Shown here: piece after piece, positions 35,452 to 44,946 of the stretch
How positions within the stretch are numbered: position 1 is the first letter of the stretch
How the letters are laid out: the number at the start of each line of letters is the position of its first letter
From: Desulfosarcina ovata subsp. ovata
GTDB lineage: Bacteria > Desulfobacterota > Desulfobacteria > Desulfobacterales > Desulfosarcinaceae
Assembly (NCBI RefSeq): GCF_009689005.1
Contig: NZ_AP021879.1
Span: forward strand, 2,852,001-2,916,000
Reading direction: 5' to 3'
DNA length: 64,000 nucleotides
Notes under the pieces: generated by a model
What the model was told of the DNA's origin: nothing
Seen by the model: only the letters and a program-made list of their open reading frames with translations
Databases searched by the model: none
Program-made: the position numbers and the translations under genes

Positions 35452-36093
35452 TCAGCCAGGCTCGCCTTTCCGCTTCAGAATCCCCAGCGTACCGATGCGC
35501 GGCAGTTCCTCGAACGAACCCGAAGCGACCGCCAATTTGTATACCTCCCAAGGCGCCTGGCCGCCGTCGGCCGGGTTTTCGAAAATGTCGTGGATCAAGA
35601 GGTAGCCGCCGGAAATGATGTGGTCGGCCCAGCATTCGTAGTCGCAGCGGGCCGTCTCAAAGGCGTGGCCGCCGTCGATAAAGACCAGGGCGAGCGGCGT
35701 GGCCCAGTTTCTGGCCACCACCTCCGAGCGGCTGACAATGGGCACCACGGTCTCCTCCAGGCCGGCCAGAGCCAGGGTTTGGCGAAAATGCGGCAGGGTG
35801 TCCATGGTAAACGTATTGAAATCGAACAGCGCGGGATCGAAGTACGCCTCACCGGGCTGCTGCTCCTCGGAGCCGCGGTGGTGGTCGATGGAAAAAAGCA
35901 CGGCCCCGTTTTCGCGGCAGGCACTGCCCAGGCAGACCGCCGACTTTCCGCAATAGCTGCCGATCTCCAGGCAGGGACCCTTTTGGGAGGCCTCCAAGGC
36001 AATATCGTAAAGCGCCTGGCCTTCGGTCGGGTCCATGAAGCCCTTGATCGGGTCGATTGGCAAGGGGGTTTTTCCTTCTTGGGTCGCGGTCAA
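35452..36093 (-). CDS. Class I SAM-dependent methyltransferase
   Basis: 213 residues with motif I LEIGSYCGKSA, an acidic strand end at FSIDHHRGSE and motif IV LVFIDGGHAFE, typical of the methyltransferase-24/macrocin-like fold. The substrate is unknown. A TTG at 36093 follows TAGGAG at correct spacing and gives the full Rossmann domain. It lies 89 bp upstream of the ATPase/effector pair and could be co-transcribed, but nothing links its function to them. Confidence 0.8.
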   Translation of the reverse strand: MTATQEGKTPLPIDPIKGFMDPTEGQALYDIALEASQKGPCLEIGSYCGKSAVCLGSACRENGAVLFSIDHHRGSEEQQPGEAYFDPALFDFNTFTMDTLPHFRQTLALAGLEETVVPIVSRSEVVARNWATPLALVFIDGGHAFETARCDYECWADHIISGGYLLIHDIFENPADGGQAPWEVYKLAVASGSFEELPRIGTLGILKRKGEPG

Positions 36094-36165
36094 GGATCGC
36101 TCCTACAAAACCTTAGATGGTCAATGAAACGTTTCATTAAAAAGGAAAGCATTTCCATTTCGCCG

Positions 36166-36311
36166 CGGGTGGGTGTAGAAGGGGTAGATTTTGGTTCAGG
36201 ACAAGGCCGCAACGCTGCCGAAACCTGAGGCGTAGCAGCGCTACGGTGAGGATTTCGGCAGCGTTGAGAACGCCGGCCTGGGCCAAAAGATGCCGCTTCT
36301 ACACCCACCCG
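36166..36311. repeat. 146-bp nested palindromic element at the ftsK stop
   Basis: Outer 16-bp perfect arms CGGGTGGGTGTAGAAG (36166-36181)/36296-36311 enclose AACGCTGCCGAAA/TTTCGGCAGCGTT and a central CGTAG/CTACG. Highly structured. It ends on the base adjacent to the ftsK stop codon on the minus strand, so it may terminate that transcript. Confidence 0.8.
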
Positions 36312-38483
36312 TCAGGACATATCATCATAACTCCTCGCGAGCACCTCCCTGGGCTTGACCCCGTCCTGGGGGCCGATGATGCCCTCCTGCTCCATCATCT
36401 CGATAATCCGGGCCGCCCGGTTATACCCGATGCGCAGGTGCCGCTGGACCATGGAGATGGAGGCCTGGCCGGCCTGGGTCACCAGGGCCACGGCATCGTC
36501 GTAACGCTCGTCGTACTCCTTCTCACCGTTCTCCTCAGCCGCCTTGGCCGGCGCCTGGATAACGCTCTTGTCGTAATCGGGGGGCTGCTGTTTCTTGAGG
36601 AATTCAACCACCCGGGTCAGCTCCGCTTCGGAGATGTAGGCGCCGTGGATGCGCTGCAGGCGCGCCGTGCCCGGCGGCAGAAAGAGCATGTCACCGTTGC
36701 CCAGAAGACTTTCGGCGCCGTTGGTGTCGATAATCGTGCGCGAATCGGTCTTGGAAGAGACCTGGAAGGTCAAACGGGTGGGAAAGTTGGCCTTGATGAT
36801 GCCGGTAAGCACGTCCACCGACGGCCGCTGGGTCGCCAGGATCAGGTGCAGGCCGGCAGCGCGCGCCATCTGGGCCAGGCGCGTCAGGGCCACCTCCACG
36901 TCCCGGGAGGCAACCATCATCAGATCGGCCAGCTCGTCGATGATGATGACGATATAAGGCAGCGGTTTGAGTGGCTCCGCAGGCTCGTCCGCACCCTCGG
37001 GCGGCGCCGGGGGCGGCGATTTAACGATCTTGCGGTTGTACTGCTCGATGTTGCGGGTTTTCATCTGGGAGAGCAGTTCGTAGCGGTGCTCCATCTCGCG
37101 CACGGCCCAAAACAGGGCGTTGGTGGCCTTTTTCACGTCGGTGACCACGGGGGTGATCAGGTGCGGGATGCCGTCGTACATGGAGAGCTCGATGCGCTTG
37201 GGGTCCACCATGATCAGTTTCACCTGGTCCGGCGTGAGCTGGTAGAGCAAGCTGCAGATCATGGTGTTCAGGGCCACGCTCTTGCCCGTACCGGTGGCCC
37301 CGGCGATGAGCAGGTGGGGCATTCTCTCAAGTCCGGCGGAAACCGGGTTGCCCACGATGTCCTTGCCCAGGCACAGAGTCAGGGCGCTCTTGGTCTCCTG
37401 GAATGACGGGGAGAGAACCATCTCTTTGAAGCGTACTGTTTCGCGATCGGCATTGGGAATCTCCACGCCGATGACCGCCTTGCCCGGAATCGGGGCCACG
37501 ATGCGGATGCTGATGGCCCGCAGGGCCAGGGCCAGGTCGTCGCTCAGTCCCACGATGCGGTTGATCTTGACGCCGGGCGCCGGTTCGTATTCGAATGTGG
37601 TAATCACCGGTCCCGGGGTAACGGTGACCACCTTGCCGTGAACCCCGAAGTCCTCCAGTTTTTTCTCCAACAGGCGGGACTGCATGCGCAGGTTTTCCTC
37701 ATTGGTGGACTGGGGGCGGGGCTTGGGATCGTCGAGAAAATTGACCGAGGGCAGGGAAAAGCCGGCATCGCTTTTCATGAATTCGAACACCGCCTGCTTG
37801 GGCACCGGTTTGGGCACGGGCCGGGGGTCCGGCGTTTTGATCCGGATGGTCTTCTGCTTTTTCTTCTTTTTCTCTTCTTTCAGGACAATGCGCAGTTTGG
37901 CCTTCTTCTGGCGGCGCTCCTTCAATTTGATCAGCGTCGTGGCCGCGCGATCGAAAAAGGCCCCGTTGGCGGACTTGCAGCGCCGGTAGAAGGCCACCAC
38001 GGAAAAACCCGTGGCCATGATGAAGCCAATCAGCCAGACCAGCAGCAGAATGATGGAGCCGCCGGCAGGATTGGAATAGTGCACCACAAAAGACTTGAGC
38101 GGAATACCGACGATGCCGCCGGCCGAAAATCGGTTGCCGAACAGGGCGTAGTGCTCCTGCTTCAGCGCCAGCAGGCTGCCGGTGGTGAGAACCAGCAGGA
38201 ATCCGCCGGCGGTCAGGGGCAACAACGCCTGGCCGGAATGTTTGCCGAAAAAAAGGAGACTGCCCAGAAGAAAAAGAAACGGCACCCAGAATGCTCCGAT
38301 GCCGAACAAACCAACGAGAATACCGGAAAAATTGGCGCCGAATACGCCGAACAGGTTGTTGACCTTGCCGACCCCACCGGTCTTGAAAAACAGGCAGGGA
38401 TCAGCCGGGTCAAAGGAAATCAGGCTGATCAGGCTGAACACTACCATGAAGAAGAAAAAAATACCGGTAATCTCTTTTTTCAT
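36312..38483 (-). CDS. ftsK: DNA translocase FtsK
   Basis: 723 residues, a short FtsK/SpoIIIE. Four N-terminal membrane spans (first ITGIFFFFMVVFSLISLISF) lead to a lysine-rich linker. The motor domain shows HLLIAGATGTGKSVALN (Walker A) and YIVIIIDELADLMM (Walker B). The C-terminal winged-helix gamma domain (AGQASISMVQRHLRIGYNRA) reads KOPS sites. It pumps chromosome ends through the septum and activates XerCD. It follows the RNase J gene by 77 bp on the same strand. Confidence 0.95.
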   Translation of the reverse strand: MKKEITGIFFFFMVVFSLISLISFDPADPCLFFKTGGVGKVNNLFGVFGANFSGILVGLFGIGAFWVPFLFLLGSLLFFGKHSGQALLPLTAGGFLLVLTTGSLLALKQEHYALFGNRFSAGGIVGIPLKSFVVHYSNPAGGSIILLLVWLIGFIMATGFSVVAFYRRCKSANGAFFDRAATTLIKLKERRQKKAKLRIVLKEEKKKKKQKTIRIKTPDPRPVPKPVPKQAVFEFMKSDAGFSLPSVNFLDDPKPRPQSTNEENLRMQSRLLEKKLEDFGVHGKVVTVTPGPVITTFEYEPAPGVKINRIVGLSDDLALALRAISIRIVAPIPGKAVIGVEIPNADRETVRFKEMVLSPSFQETKSALTLCLGKDIVGNPVSAGLERMPHLLIAGATGTGKSVALNTMICSLLYQLTPDQVKLIMVDPKRIELSMYDGIPHLITPVVTDVKKATNALFWAVREMEHRYELLSQMKTRNIEQYNRKIVKSPPPAPPEGADEPAEPLKPLPYIVIIIDELADLMMVASRDVEVALTRLAQMARAAGLHLILATQRPSVDVLTGIIKANFPTRLTFQVSSKTDSRTIIDTNGAESLLGNGDMLFLPPGTARLQRIHGAYISEAELTRVVEFLKKQQPPDYDKSVIQAPAKAAEENGEKEYDERYDDAVALVTQAGQASISMVQRHLRIGYNRAARIIEMMEQEGIIGPQDGVKPREVLARSYDDMS

Positions 38484-38560
38484 TGCTGTCTATCGGCCCT
38501 CGGAAAAGCATTTTTCGTCGGGCTCGTGGTTGGACGTTGGGGCACGGTTCGGATGTGCCG

Positions 38561-40210
38561 CTACACCTCCACCAGAAAGGGGAGAATCACCGGCCGGCGG
38601 CCGATGGCGAAAAAGAAATACTGACGCAGGGCCGTCTGGAGCCGTGACCGGATCTTATCCACGCGATTGGGCACATCCGGGGTCACATCTTCCACAATTT
38701 CCAGGATCACGCACTGGGCATCCTGGAGCAGGTGGCCGGTCTCGGTTTCAAAAACAAACCCGCGCGACACAATGTCCGGTCCGTACACGACAATGCCGGT
38801 CTCCTCGTCAAAGGCCATGTTGACCACCACCAGCCCCTCTTCGGAAAGAATCCGCCGCTCCTTGAGCACGCTACGGCCCACGTCGCCGATACCTTTGCCG
38901 TCGATCAGCACCCGTCCGGCACCGATGCTGCTCCGAATCTGAAAACCGTTCTCATCCAGTTCGATGACCTGCCCGTTCTGCGCCAGGATCAGGTGGTCTT
39001 CGGGAATGCCCACCTCGCGGGCCAGCCGGGTATGCAACACCAGATGGCGGTATTCGCCATGCACGGGCATGAAAAACTTCGGTTTGGTCAGGTTGAGCAT
39101 CATCTTGAGCTCTTCCCGGAAGGCGTGGCCGGAAACATGGATCCGCGAAATTTTCTCGTAAACCACATCGGCGCCCTGCCGGTAAAGATTGTTGATGATG
39201 TTGCCAATGGCTTTTTCGTTGCCCGGAATGAATTTGGAAGAGAGCACCACCGTATCGTCGGAGTGGATCTTGATCTGCTTGTGGGTGCCGGCGGACATCC
39301 GCGACAGCGCCGACATGGGCTCGCCCTGACTGCCCGTGGTGACCATGATGATCTCGTCGTCGAGGTAGCCGCTGAGTTCGTCGATATCGATTTCCATACC
39401 CTCGGGGATGTTCAGGTAGCCCAGCTTGCGGGCAATGGAAACACTGACCTCGATGCTGCGGCCGTTAAAAACGATCTTGCGGCCGCGCATACGGGCGATG
39501 TTGACGATCTGCTGAATTCGCGCAATGTTGGAGGCGAACAGAGCCACGATGATCCGTCCCTTGGCCGCCTCGGTGATGCGTGCCAACTCGTTGCCGATCT
39601 CCTGGGAGGAGATGGTGTGACCTTCCTTCTCCACGTTGGTGGAGTCCGACAACAGGGCCAGCACCCCCTCCTCGCCGCACTGGGCAAACCGGTTGACATC
39701 GGTGAGCATGCCGTCCATGGTGGTGTGGCTCATCTTGAAATCACCGGTGTGAATCACCATGCCCACCGGCGTTCGGATGGCCAGCCCGACCCCGTCCACG
39801 ATGCTGTGGTTGACACGGATGAATTCCACATCAAAGGGGCCAATTTTAAGTCGCTCGCGCGGCAGCACCTCATGCATCGATGTACTGGCCAGCAGATCGT
39901 GCTCCTCCAGCTTGTGTCGCACCACTCCCAGGGTAAACGGCGTTCCGAACACGGGGATGCTGATCTCCCGCAGCAAAAACGGCAGTGCGCCGATATGATC
40001 CTCGTGGGCATGGGTAAGGATGACCCCGGAGAGCCGGCTGCGATTCTGCCGCAGGTAGTCCATGTCCGGGATAACATAATCGACGCCCAGCATGTAAGCT
40101 TCGGGAAACATCAGGCCGGCATCGATGACAAAGATGGTATCGCCGTACTCCACGACCATCATGTTGAGGCCGATTTCTCCGAGGCCGCCCAGGGGGACCA
40201 GTTTGAGCAT
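38561..40210 (-). CDS. rnj: Ribonuclease J
   Basis: 549 residues. Metallo-beta-lactamase fold with LTHAHEDHIGALP, a later HTGDFKM and the beta-CASP ATGSQGEP-like VTTGSQGEPMSALSR; the RNase J-specific HVSGHAFREELKMML and PVHGEYRHL follow. Two zinc ions cleave RNA both endo- and 5'-exonucleolytically. Four bases separate it from the plsC stop, indicating an operon. Confidence 0.95.
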   Translation of the reverse strand: MLKLVPLGGLGEIGLNMMVVEYGDTIFVIDAGLMFPEAYMLGVDYVIPDMDYLRQNRSRLSGVILTHAHEDHIGALPFLLREISIPVFGTPFTLGVVRHKLEEHDLLASTSMHEVLPRERLKIGPFDVEFIRVNHSIVDGVGLAIRTPVGMVIHTGDFKMSHTTMDGMLTDVNRFAQCGEEGVLALLSDSTNVEKEGHTISSQEIGNELARITEAAKGRIIVALFASNIARIQQIVNIARMRGRKIVFNGRSIEVSVSIARKLGYLNIPEGMEIDIDELSGYLDDEIIMVTTGSQGEPMSALSRMSAGTHKQIKIHSDDTVVLSSKFIPGNEKAIGNIINNLYRQGADVVYEKISRIHVSGHAFREELKMMLNLTKPKFFMPVHGEYRHLVLHTRLAREVGIPEDHLILAQNGQVIELDENGFQIRSSIGAGRVLIDGKGIGDVGRSVLKERRILSEEGLVVVNMAFDEETGIVVYGPDIVSRGFVFETETGHLLQDAQCVILEIVEDVTPDVPNRVDKIRSRLQTALRQYFFFAIGRRPVILPFLVEV

Positions 40211-40214
40211 GGCG

Positions 40215-40964
40215 TTAGGACTCCTGTGGGCCGTTTTCGAGGTGCTCCGTAAGGATGGTGCGTACCCGCTGCAAAAGGGCGTCCTTGGTTTTGCGGGTGT
40301 AGTCGGCCGTCTCCAATGGATCGAGAATCTCCATGCGCACCGGCGTGGGCCGGATCATGAAGTGGCCTTTGGGAACGATGTCCCGGGTGCCCCGGATAAC
40401 GATCGGAACGATGGGCACCCCCGAATCCACCGCCAGCACAAAGCCGCCTTTTTTGAAGGGCAAAAGATTGCCGTCGGGGCTGCGGGTGCCTTCGGGAAAG
40501 ATCAGCACGCTGGTTCCGTCGCGAATGGTGCGTGCGGCCCTTGTCAGGCTCTCAAAAGCCGACTTGCGGTTGGAGCGGTCAATGCTGATGTACCCGACCC
40601 CGCGCATGGCGCGCCCGAAAATGGGAATTCTGAACAGCTCGGCCTTGGCCAGCCAGCGGAACTGGACCGGCAGGCGTCCCAGCAGCAGGGGGATATCAGC
40701 ATTGCTCTGGTGGTTGGCCATGTAAATGTAGGATCGCTTTTGATCCAGCCGTTCGGCACCGACGACCGTAATTTTCACCCGGCTCACCCACAGGATCGAA
40801 TTGGCCCACAACCGTGCCAGCAGATGCGGGAAATTGCCTGTATGGCTGAAAAAAGAGCACAGGATGACGGTGATCCCGATGGCGGTCGTGGCCACAATCG
40901 TCCACACGACGATGACGGCGGTCTGCAATTTATCGATCAGGGATTTGAGCATGGGAAGCGGCAT
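40215..40964 (-). CDS. plsC: 1-acyl-sn-glycerol-3-phosphate acyltransferase
   Basis: 249 residues with an N-terminal membrane span (AVIVVWTIVATTAIGITVILCS). The acyltransferase motifs are ANHQSNADIPLL (the HX4D block), IDRSNRKSA, FPEGTRSPDG and IVPIVIRGT. Makes phosphatidic acid from lysophosphatidate and acyl-ACP/CoA. The ATG four codons in has an AGGA at better spacing, so the protein may begin MLKSLIDK. Confidence 0.9.
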   Translation of the reverse strand: MPLPMLKSLIDKLQTAVIVVWTIVATTAIGITVILCSFFSHTGNFPHLLARLWANSILWVSRVKITVVGAERLDQKRSYIYMANHQSNADIPLLLGRLPVQFRWLAKAELFRIPIFGRAMRGVGYISIDRSNRKSAFESLTRAARTIRDGTSVLIFPEGTRSPDGNLLPFKKGGFVLAVDSGVPIVPIVIRGTRDIVPKGHFMIRPTPVRMEILDPLETADYTRKTKDALLQRVRTILTEHLENGPQES

Positions 40965-40973
40965 CCTGCGCGG

Positions 40974-41306
40974 TCAGGTGATAATGTCCAGTTTCTCGAA
41001 AATCGTATCCATGGTTTGAATCAGCCAATCTCGCTGCCGCCCGTCGGCATAGTGGATACAATCACAACGCACCCGGTTGCGGGTTCGGATCAACAGTTCA
41101 CCGACCAGGCGGTTCTCCTCGAGTTCAAGGGCCATGAAAAAGGGCGCGCAGCCCGTATGGGCCTGCTGGACATTGGAATAGAGGGTCTCGTCCAGGGGAA
41201 TCCAGTAAAGCCCATCCACACCTGACACACCGAAGGTCTCGTCCAGATAGGCTTTTACCTTTTCGTAATCCGGATAACGGATCTCGTCAATCACATATTG
41301 CTTCAT
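40974..41306 (-). CDS. Small conserved hypothetical protein
   Basis: 110 residues, no signal peptide or membrane segment. Unrecognised alpha/beta protein (LYWIPLDETLYSNVQQAH, then FFMALELEENRLVGELLIRT) with two Cys in RCDCIHYADG. The start at 41306 is chosen for TAGGGA upstream. It lies just ahead of plsC-rnj-ftsK and is probably co-transcribed. Confidence 0.75.
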   Translation of the reverse strand: MKQYVIDEIRYPDYEKVKAYLDETFGVSGVDGLYWIPLDETLYSNVQQAHTGCAPFFMALELEENRLVGELLIRTRNRVRCDCIHYADGRQRDWLIQTMDTIFEKLDIIT

Positions 41307-41324
41307 TATCGTTGTCCCTAGCAC

Positions 41325-42036
41325 AAAACTGTGTAAATCTCAACATATATGTTCACTCCAGAGCAGTGACAACAACCGGTAGGGGGCGAACCAGGGCGAT
41401 CGCGTACGCATCGTTACTATGATCCAAATCGCTATCGGGATCGTTATCGAAATCGAAAAGAAATGGGACGTAGACATGCAGACGGGATGTTTGGCGACTT
41501 GCGGTCAATGGTCATCGACGCCATGGAAAACGGGAGAACCGGGAACCGTCTATCGCCCTTTTGTCAACCCGTGATTCCAATATACATCGTCGATTTCGAT
41601 CCCGATTTCGATTTCGATAAACCTGAGTTACATGCGATTGCCCTGGGGGCGAACCGGCGACATCCATCTTCTGCACGACCTGGCTGGCCATGTGTCAACC
41701 GATCATGTAAGTGCCGGTTCCGACGGCCACCAGTAAAACGACTATATCGACCTTCCTTAAAAAAATAAAGCACCGCCATAAAGATCCCGGGGCAACCGCG
41801 CGACAGTTGACAACCGACCCGGAGAAAAATAAGCTTGGCATATGCCAACAACATAGGGGCTCGCAAGCGATCTCTCATCATTTCAGACCTGTTCCCCGCA
41901 CACCCTCCGGGCCCTGGCCACTGCCGCAAAACGGCACGACGCATTTCCGAGACCCGGGGCATTCTCTCCCTGACGCGTCCCACCGGCCATTCGAGACGGC
42001 AGACGCGGTAACGCTTCGGGTTGTCCGAGAATAACG
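41325..42036. other. Intergenic region (712 bp) with an inverted repeat
   Basis: No convincing gene on either strand; the frames present have poor codon use. It holds an inverted repeat TTATCGAAATCGAAA (41444-41458)/TTTCGATTTCGATAA (41606-41620) inside AT/CG-simple sequence rich in GAT and TCG, probably another palindromic element. Confidence 0.6.
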
Positions 42037-43587
42037 ATGAACCAACGACTTTCAGTAAAACTGCCCCTGAAACTGGCCATTGTCGGTGGCGGGCGGGCGT
42101 GTAAATTCTTCCTCAAGCTGATTCGCCTGGGCAACCTGCCTTACCTGCAGATTGATATTATCGGGGTCTGTGACATCAACCCCCGGGCCGAGGGGTACCG
42201 CATGGCCCAACGCATGGGAATCTACACCACCACCGATTTCAGGGATCTATTTTCCCTCGAGGGCCTGGACGGCATCATCGAACTAACCAGCAATCGGGAC
42301 CTGCTGGTCGAACTGATTCAGCTTCGCCCTCCCCGTATCGGGATCGTCGAGCACAATATCGGCCGCCTGCTCCGGGACCTGTTCACGGTTGACCAGAAAC
42401 TCCGCTCGGCCGAGCAGCAGATTGTGTTTGAAAAAGCGCTGCGCGACTTCCTGATTCAGCAGAATCAACAATGCATCGTGGTGATCAACACCGATTTCAC
42501 CATCGATTCGGTCAATGACGCCTATCTCGAAACCGTCAACAAAACCCGCGACGAGGTCATCGGCACGCCCTGCTACCAGGTGATCCACGGATTGGCGGCC
42601 CCCTGCGACGCCCTGCGCAACGGCATGGTCTGTCCCATGCTGGAAACCCTGCGCACCGGTCAATCGACCCAGGGCATCCATCCGATGACCACCGGGGAAA
42701 CAGTGTCGACCCTCTATGACATCGTCACCTACCCGGTACGCAATGCCAAAGGCGAAACCGTACGGGTCATTGAACTCTGGATGGACATCGAACGGGAAAT
42801 CGCCTCCCGCTGGAAAAAACGCGAGCAGGAACTGAAATCGGATCTGAACAAACTGATCCAGGAGGATCGCATGATCTCACTGGGCAAGCTGGTGGCCAGC
42901 TGTGTCCATGAAATCAACAACCCGATTCAAGGGCTCCTCACCTTCAGCCACATCATGAAGGAAATGCTGACCGCCGACAGCCTGAATCCGACGGAAATCG
43001 GGAAAATGCGCAAATTTACCGAACTCATGGCCGATGAACTCGAACGCTGCGGCAAGATCATCAGCGGCCTGCTCTCTTTCTCCCGCGAATCCCACAAGGC
43101 CTTCCGGGCCGTCAATCTCAATGAGGTCGTTTCAACGGTGGTCGACCTGGTCCGGCATCGCATTGAACTGCAGGATCTCTACTTCAAGATGACCCTCACC
43201 GATGCGCCACTTTTCGTGCATGGGGACATCAACCGCCTGCAGCAATGTTTTCTCAACCTGATTTTCAATGCCATCGAGGCCATGCGCCCGGGAGGCAACC
43301 TCGGCATCACATCACACCTGATCAGCGACAAGCAGCTGGCCGAGGTCGCCATTCACGACACCGGCCATGGCATCCCCCACAAACACCTGAACCACATCTT
43401 CGATCCCTTCTTCACCACCAAAGCCATGGGAGAAGGCACTGGCATGGGCCTGTCCATCGTTTACGGGGTCGTAAAAAACCATCGGGGGGAAATTCGGGTC
43501 GATAGTACCGTTGATCAGGGCACCACGTTTACCATTCAGCTTCCGCTTGTGGGAAAGGCCGATGCACCTGGCCGGAACAAGGGATAG
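42037..43587 (+). CDS. Soluble histidine kinase with N-terminal Rossmann domain and Cys-rich PAS
   Basis: 516 residues, no membrane span. Residues ~12-120 form an oxidoreductase-type Rossmann fold (LAIVGGGRACKFFLKLI, IIGVCDINPRAEGYRMA). A PAS domain follows (IVVINTDFTIDSVNDAYLE) with Cys179, Cys190 and Cys199 in CYQVIHGLAAPC and VCPM, a likely cofactor or redox site. HisKA has His291 in CVHEINNPIQGL; HATPase has NLIFNAIEA, DTGHGI and GTGMGLSIV. Nine bases upstream of an NtrC regulator, its probable partner. It may sense NAD(P)H state or redox. Confidence 0.9.
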   Translation: MNQRLSVKLPLKLAIVGGGRACKFFLKLIRLGNLPYLQIDIIGVCDINPRAEGYRMAQRMGIYTTTDFRDLFSLEGLDGIIELTSNRDLLVELIQLRPPRIGIVEHNIGRLLRDLFTVDQKLRSAEQQIVFEKALRDFLIQQNQQCIVVINTDFTIDSVNDAYLETVNKTRDEVIGTPCYQVIHGLAAPCDALRNGMVCPMLETLRTGQSTQGIHPMTTGETVSTLYDIVTYPVRNAKGETVRVIELWMDIEREIASRWKKREQELKSDLNKLIQEDRMISLGKLVASCVHEINNPIQGLLTFSHIMKEMLTADSLNPTEIGKMRKFTELMADELERCGKIISGLLSFSRESHKAFRAVNLNEVVSTVVDLVRHRIELQDLYFKMTLTDAPLFVHGDINRLQQCFLNLIFNAIEAMRPGGNLGITSHLISDKQLAEVAIHDTGHGIPHKHLNHIFDPFFTTKAMGEGTGMGLSIVYGVVKNHRGEIRVDSTVDQGTTFTIQLPLVGKADAPGRNKG

Positions 43588-43596
43588 GGAGGCCGC

Positions 43597-44943
43597 ATGC
43601 AGATCATGATTGTCGATGACGAAAGAATCATCCGGGAATCCTTTTTCCACTGGTTCCAGAAAAGCGGGCACACGGTGGAAACGGCGGCATCCGGCGCCGA
43701 AGCGCTGGACAAGCTTACCCAGGCTCCGTTTGACCTGCTCTTCGTGGACATTAAGATGCCCGGCATGGACGGTATCGAACTGTTGGCAGCGGTGAAGGAA
43801 CGCTATCCGGAAACCCTGGTGGTCATCATCACGGCCTACGGGTCCATCGAATCGGCCGTCAACGCAATGAAAATCGGCGCCACCGATTATCTGGTGAAAC
43901 CGTTCAAGCCCGACCAGCTTTCCCTGGTCATGGAAAAGGTGGCCCAGCACCAGAAGCGTTCATCCGAATACAACTACCTGAAGGGACGGCTGGAAAAAAT
44001 CACCCGGTTCGACAACATCATCGGGCAGTCGGCAGCCATGACGGCGGTTTTCGAAATGATCGCCGAGGTGGCCGACAGCGATGCATCGGTGCTTCTTGCC
44101 GGGGAGACCGGCACCGGCAAGGAACTGATCGCCAGGGCGATTCATGCCAAGAGCCCGCGCGCCAACCTCCCATTTATCGCCATCAACTGCGGCGCCATTC
44201 CCGATACCCTCCTGGAAAGCGAACTCTTCGGGCACCAGAAAGGTGCCTATACCGGCGCGACCCACGATCGCAAGGGGTTTTTGGAGGTGGTCGGCGGCGG
44301 AACCCTCTTCCTGGACGAGGTCGGCGAAATCAGCCCCAAAATGCAGGTCGATCTGCTCCGGGTGCTTGAAGACAAAACCGTCACCCGGGTGGGCAGCCGT
44401 CGCCCCGTATCGGTCGATTTCCGGCTGGTGACGGCAACCAGCCGGGATCTGGATGCCCAGATCGACGCCGGCCATTTCAGGGAGGATTTCTACTACCGCA
44501 TCAACGTGATTCAAATCGATATCCCCCCGCTCAGGCAACGCAAAGCCGATATCCAGCTGCTGGCCGACCATTTTTTAAAGAAACTGTGCCACGAAACCAC
44601 GAAACGCGTGGACCGCATCTCTCCCCGTGCCCTGCAGCTCCTCGAGGCATACGACTGGCCCGGCAACGTCAGGGAACTGGAAAACGCCATCGAACGGGCA
44701 ATGGTGCTTTCCAAATCGAGGATGCTCGACGAAGCGGACTTCGCCTTTCTGCAGCCGCCCGGAAAAGCCGCCGCCCATGGCCCCGCCCTGCGCGATATGG
44801 AAAAACACCACATCCTCGATATCCTGGATCAGTATGGATGGAACATCACCCAGGCGGCCAAGGCCCTGGGCATCAACCGGGTCACCCTGCACAAAAAAAT
44901 CCGGCGCTACCAGTTGAAGGCCGGCAGCAGGGACAATCAATAG
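43597..44943 (+). CDS. Sigma-54-dependent response regulator (NtrC family)
   Basis: 448 residues: receiver with Asp51 in LFVDIKMPGMDG, AAA+ domain with Walker A GETGTGKE (~169-176) and the sigma-54 contact loop GAYTGA (216-221, Tyr for the usual Phe), then a Fis-type helix-turn-helix (WNITQAAKALGINRVTLHKKI). It should open -24/-12 promoters; two such sites lie at 46533-46548 and 47827-47842. Its receiver is strikingly like that embedded in the HdrA at 53518. Confidence 0.95.
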   Translation: MQIMIVDDERIIRESFFHWFQKSGHTVETAASGAEALDKLTQAPFDLLFVDIKMPGMDGIELLAAVKERYPETLVVIITAYGSIESAVNAMKIGATDYLVKPFKPDQLSLVMEKVAQHQKRSSEYNYLKGRLEKITRFDNIIGQSAAMTAVFEMIAEVADSDASVLLAGETGTGKELIARAIHAKSPRANLPFIAINCGAIPDTLLESELFGHQKGAYTGATHDRKGFLEVVGGGTLFLDEVGEISPKMQVDLLRVLEDKTVTRVGSRRPVSVDFRLVTATSRDLDAQIDAGHFREDFYYRINVIQIDIPPLRQRKADIQLLADHFLKKLCHETTKRVDRISPRALQLLEAYDWPGNVRELENAIERAMVLSKSRMLDEADFAFLQPPGKAAAHGPALRDMEKHHILDILDQYGWNITQAAKALGINRVTLHKKIRRYQLKAGSRDNQ

Positions 44944-44946
44944 CCC

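Noticed and set aside
36246..37406. 386-codon plus-strand frame
   Set aside because: Antisense to ftsK and starts inside a palindromic repeat.
38732..40252. 506-codon plus-strand frame
   Set aside because: Antisense to RNase J, a consequence of GC-rich third positions.
41463..41983. Overlapping frames of 101-139 codons on both strands
   Set aside because: Repeat-rich intergenic DNA, no ribosome sites, unlikely composition.
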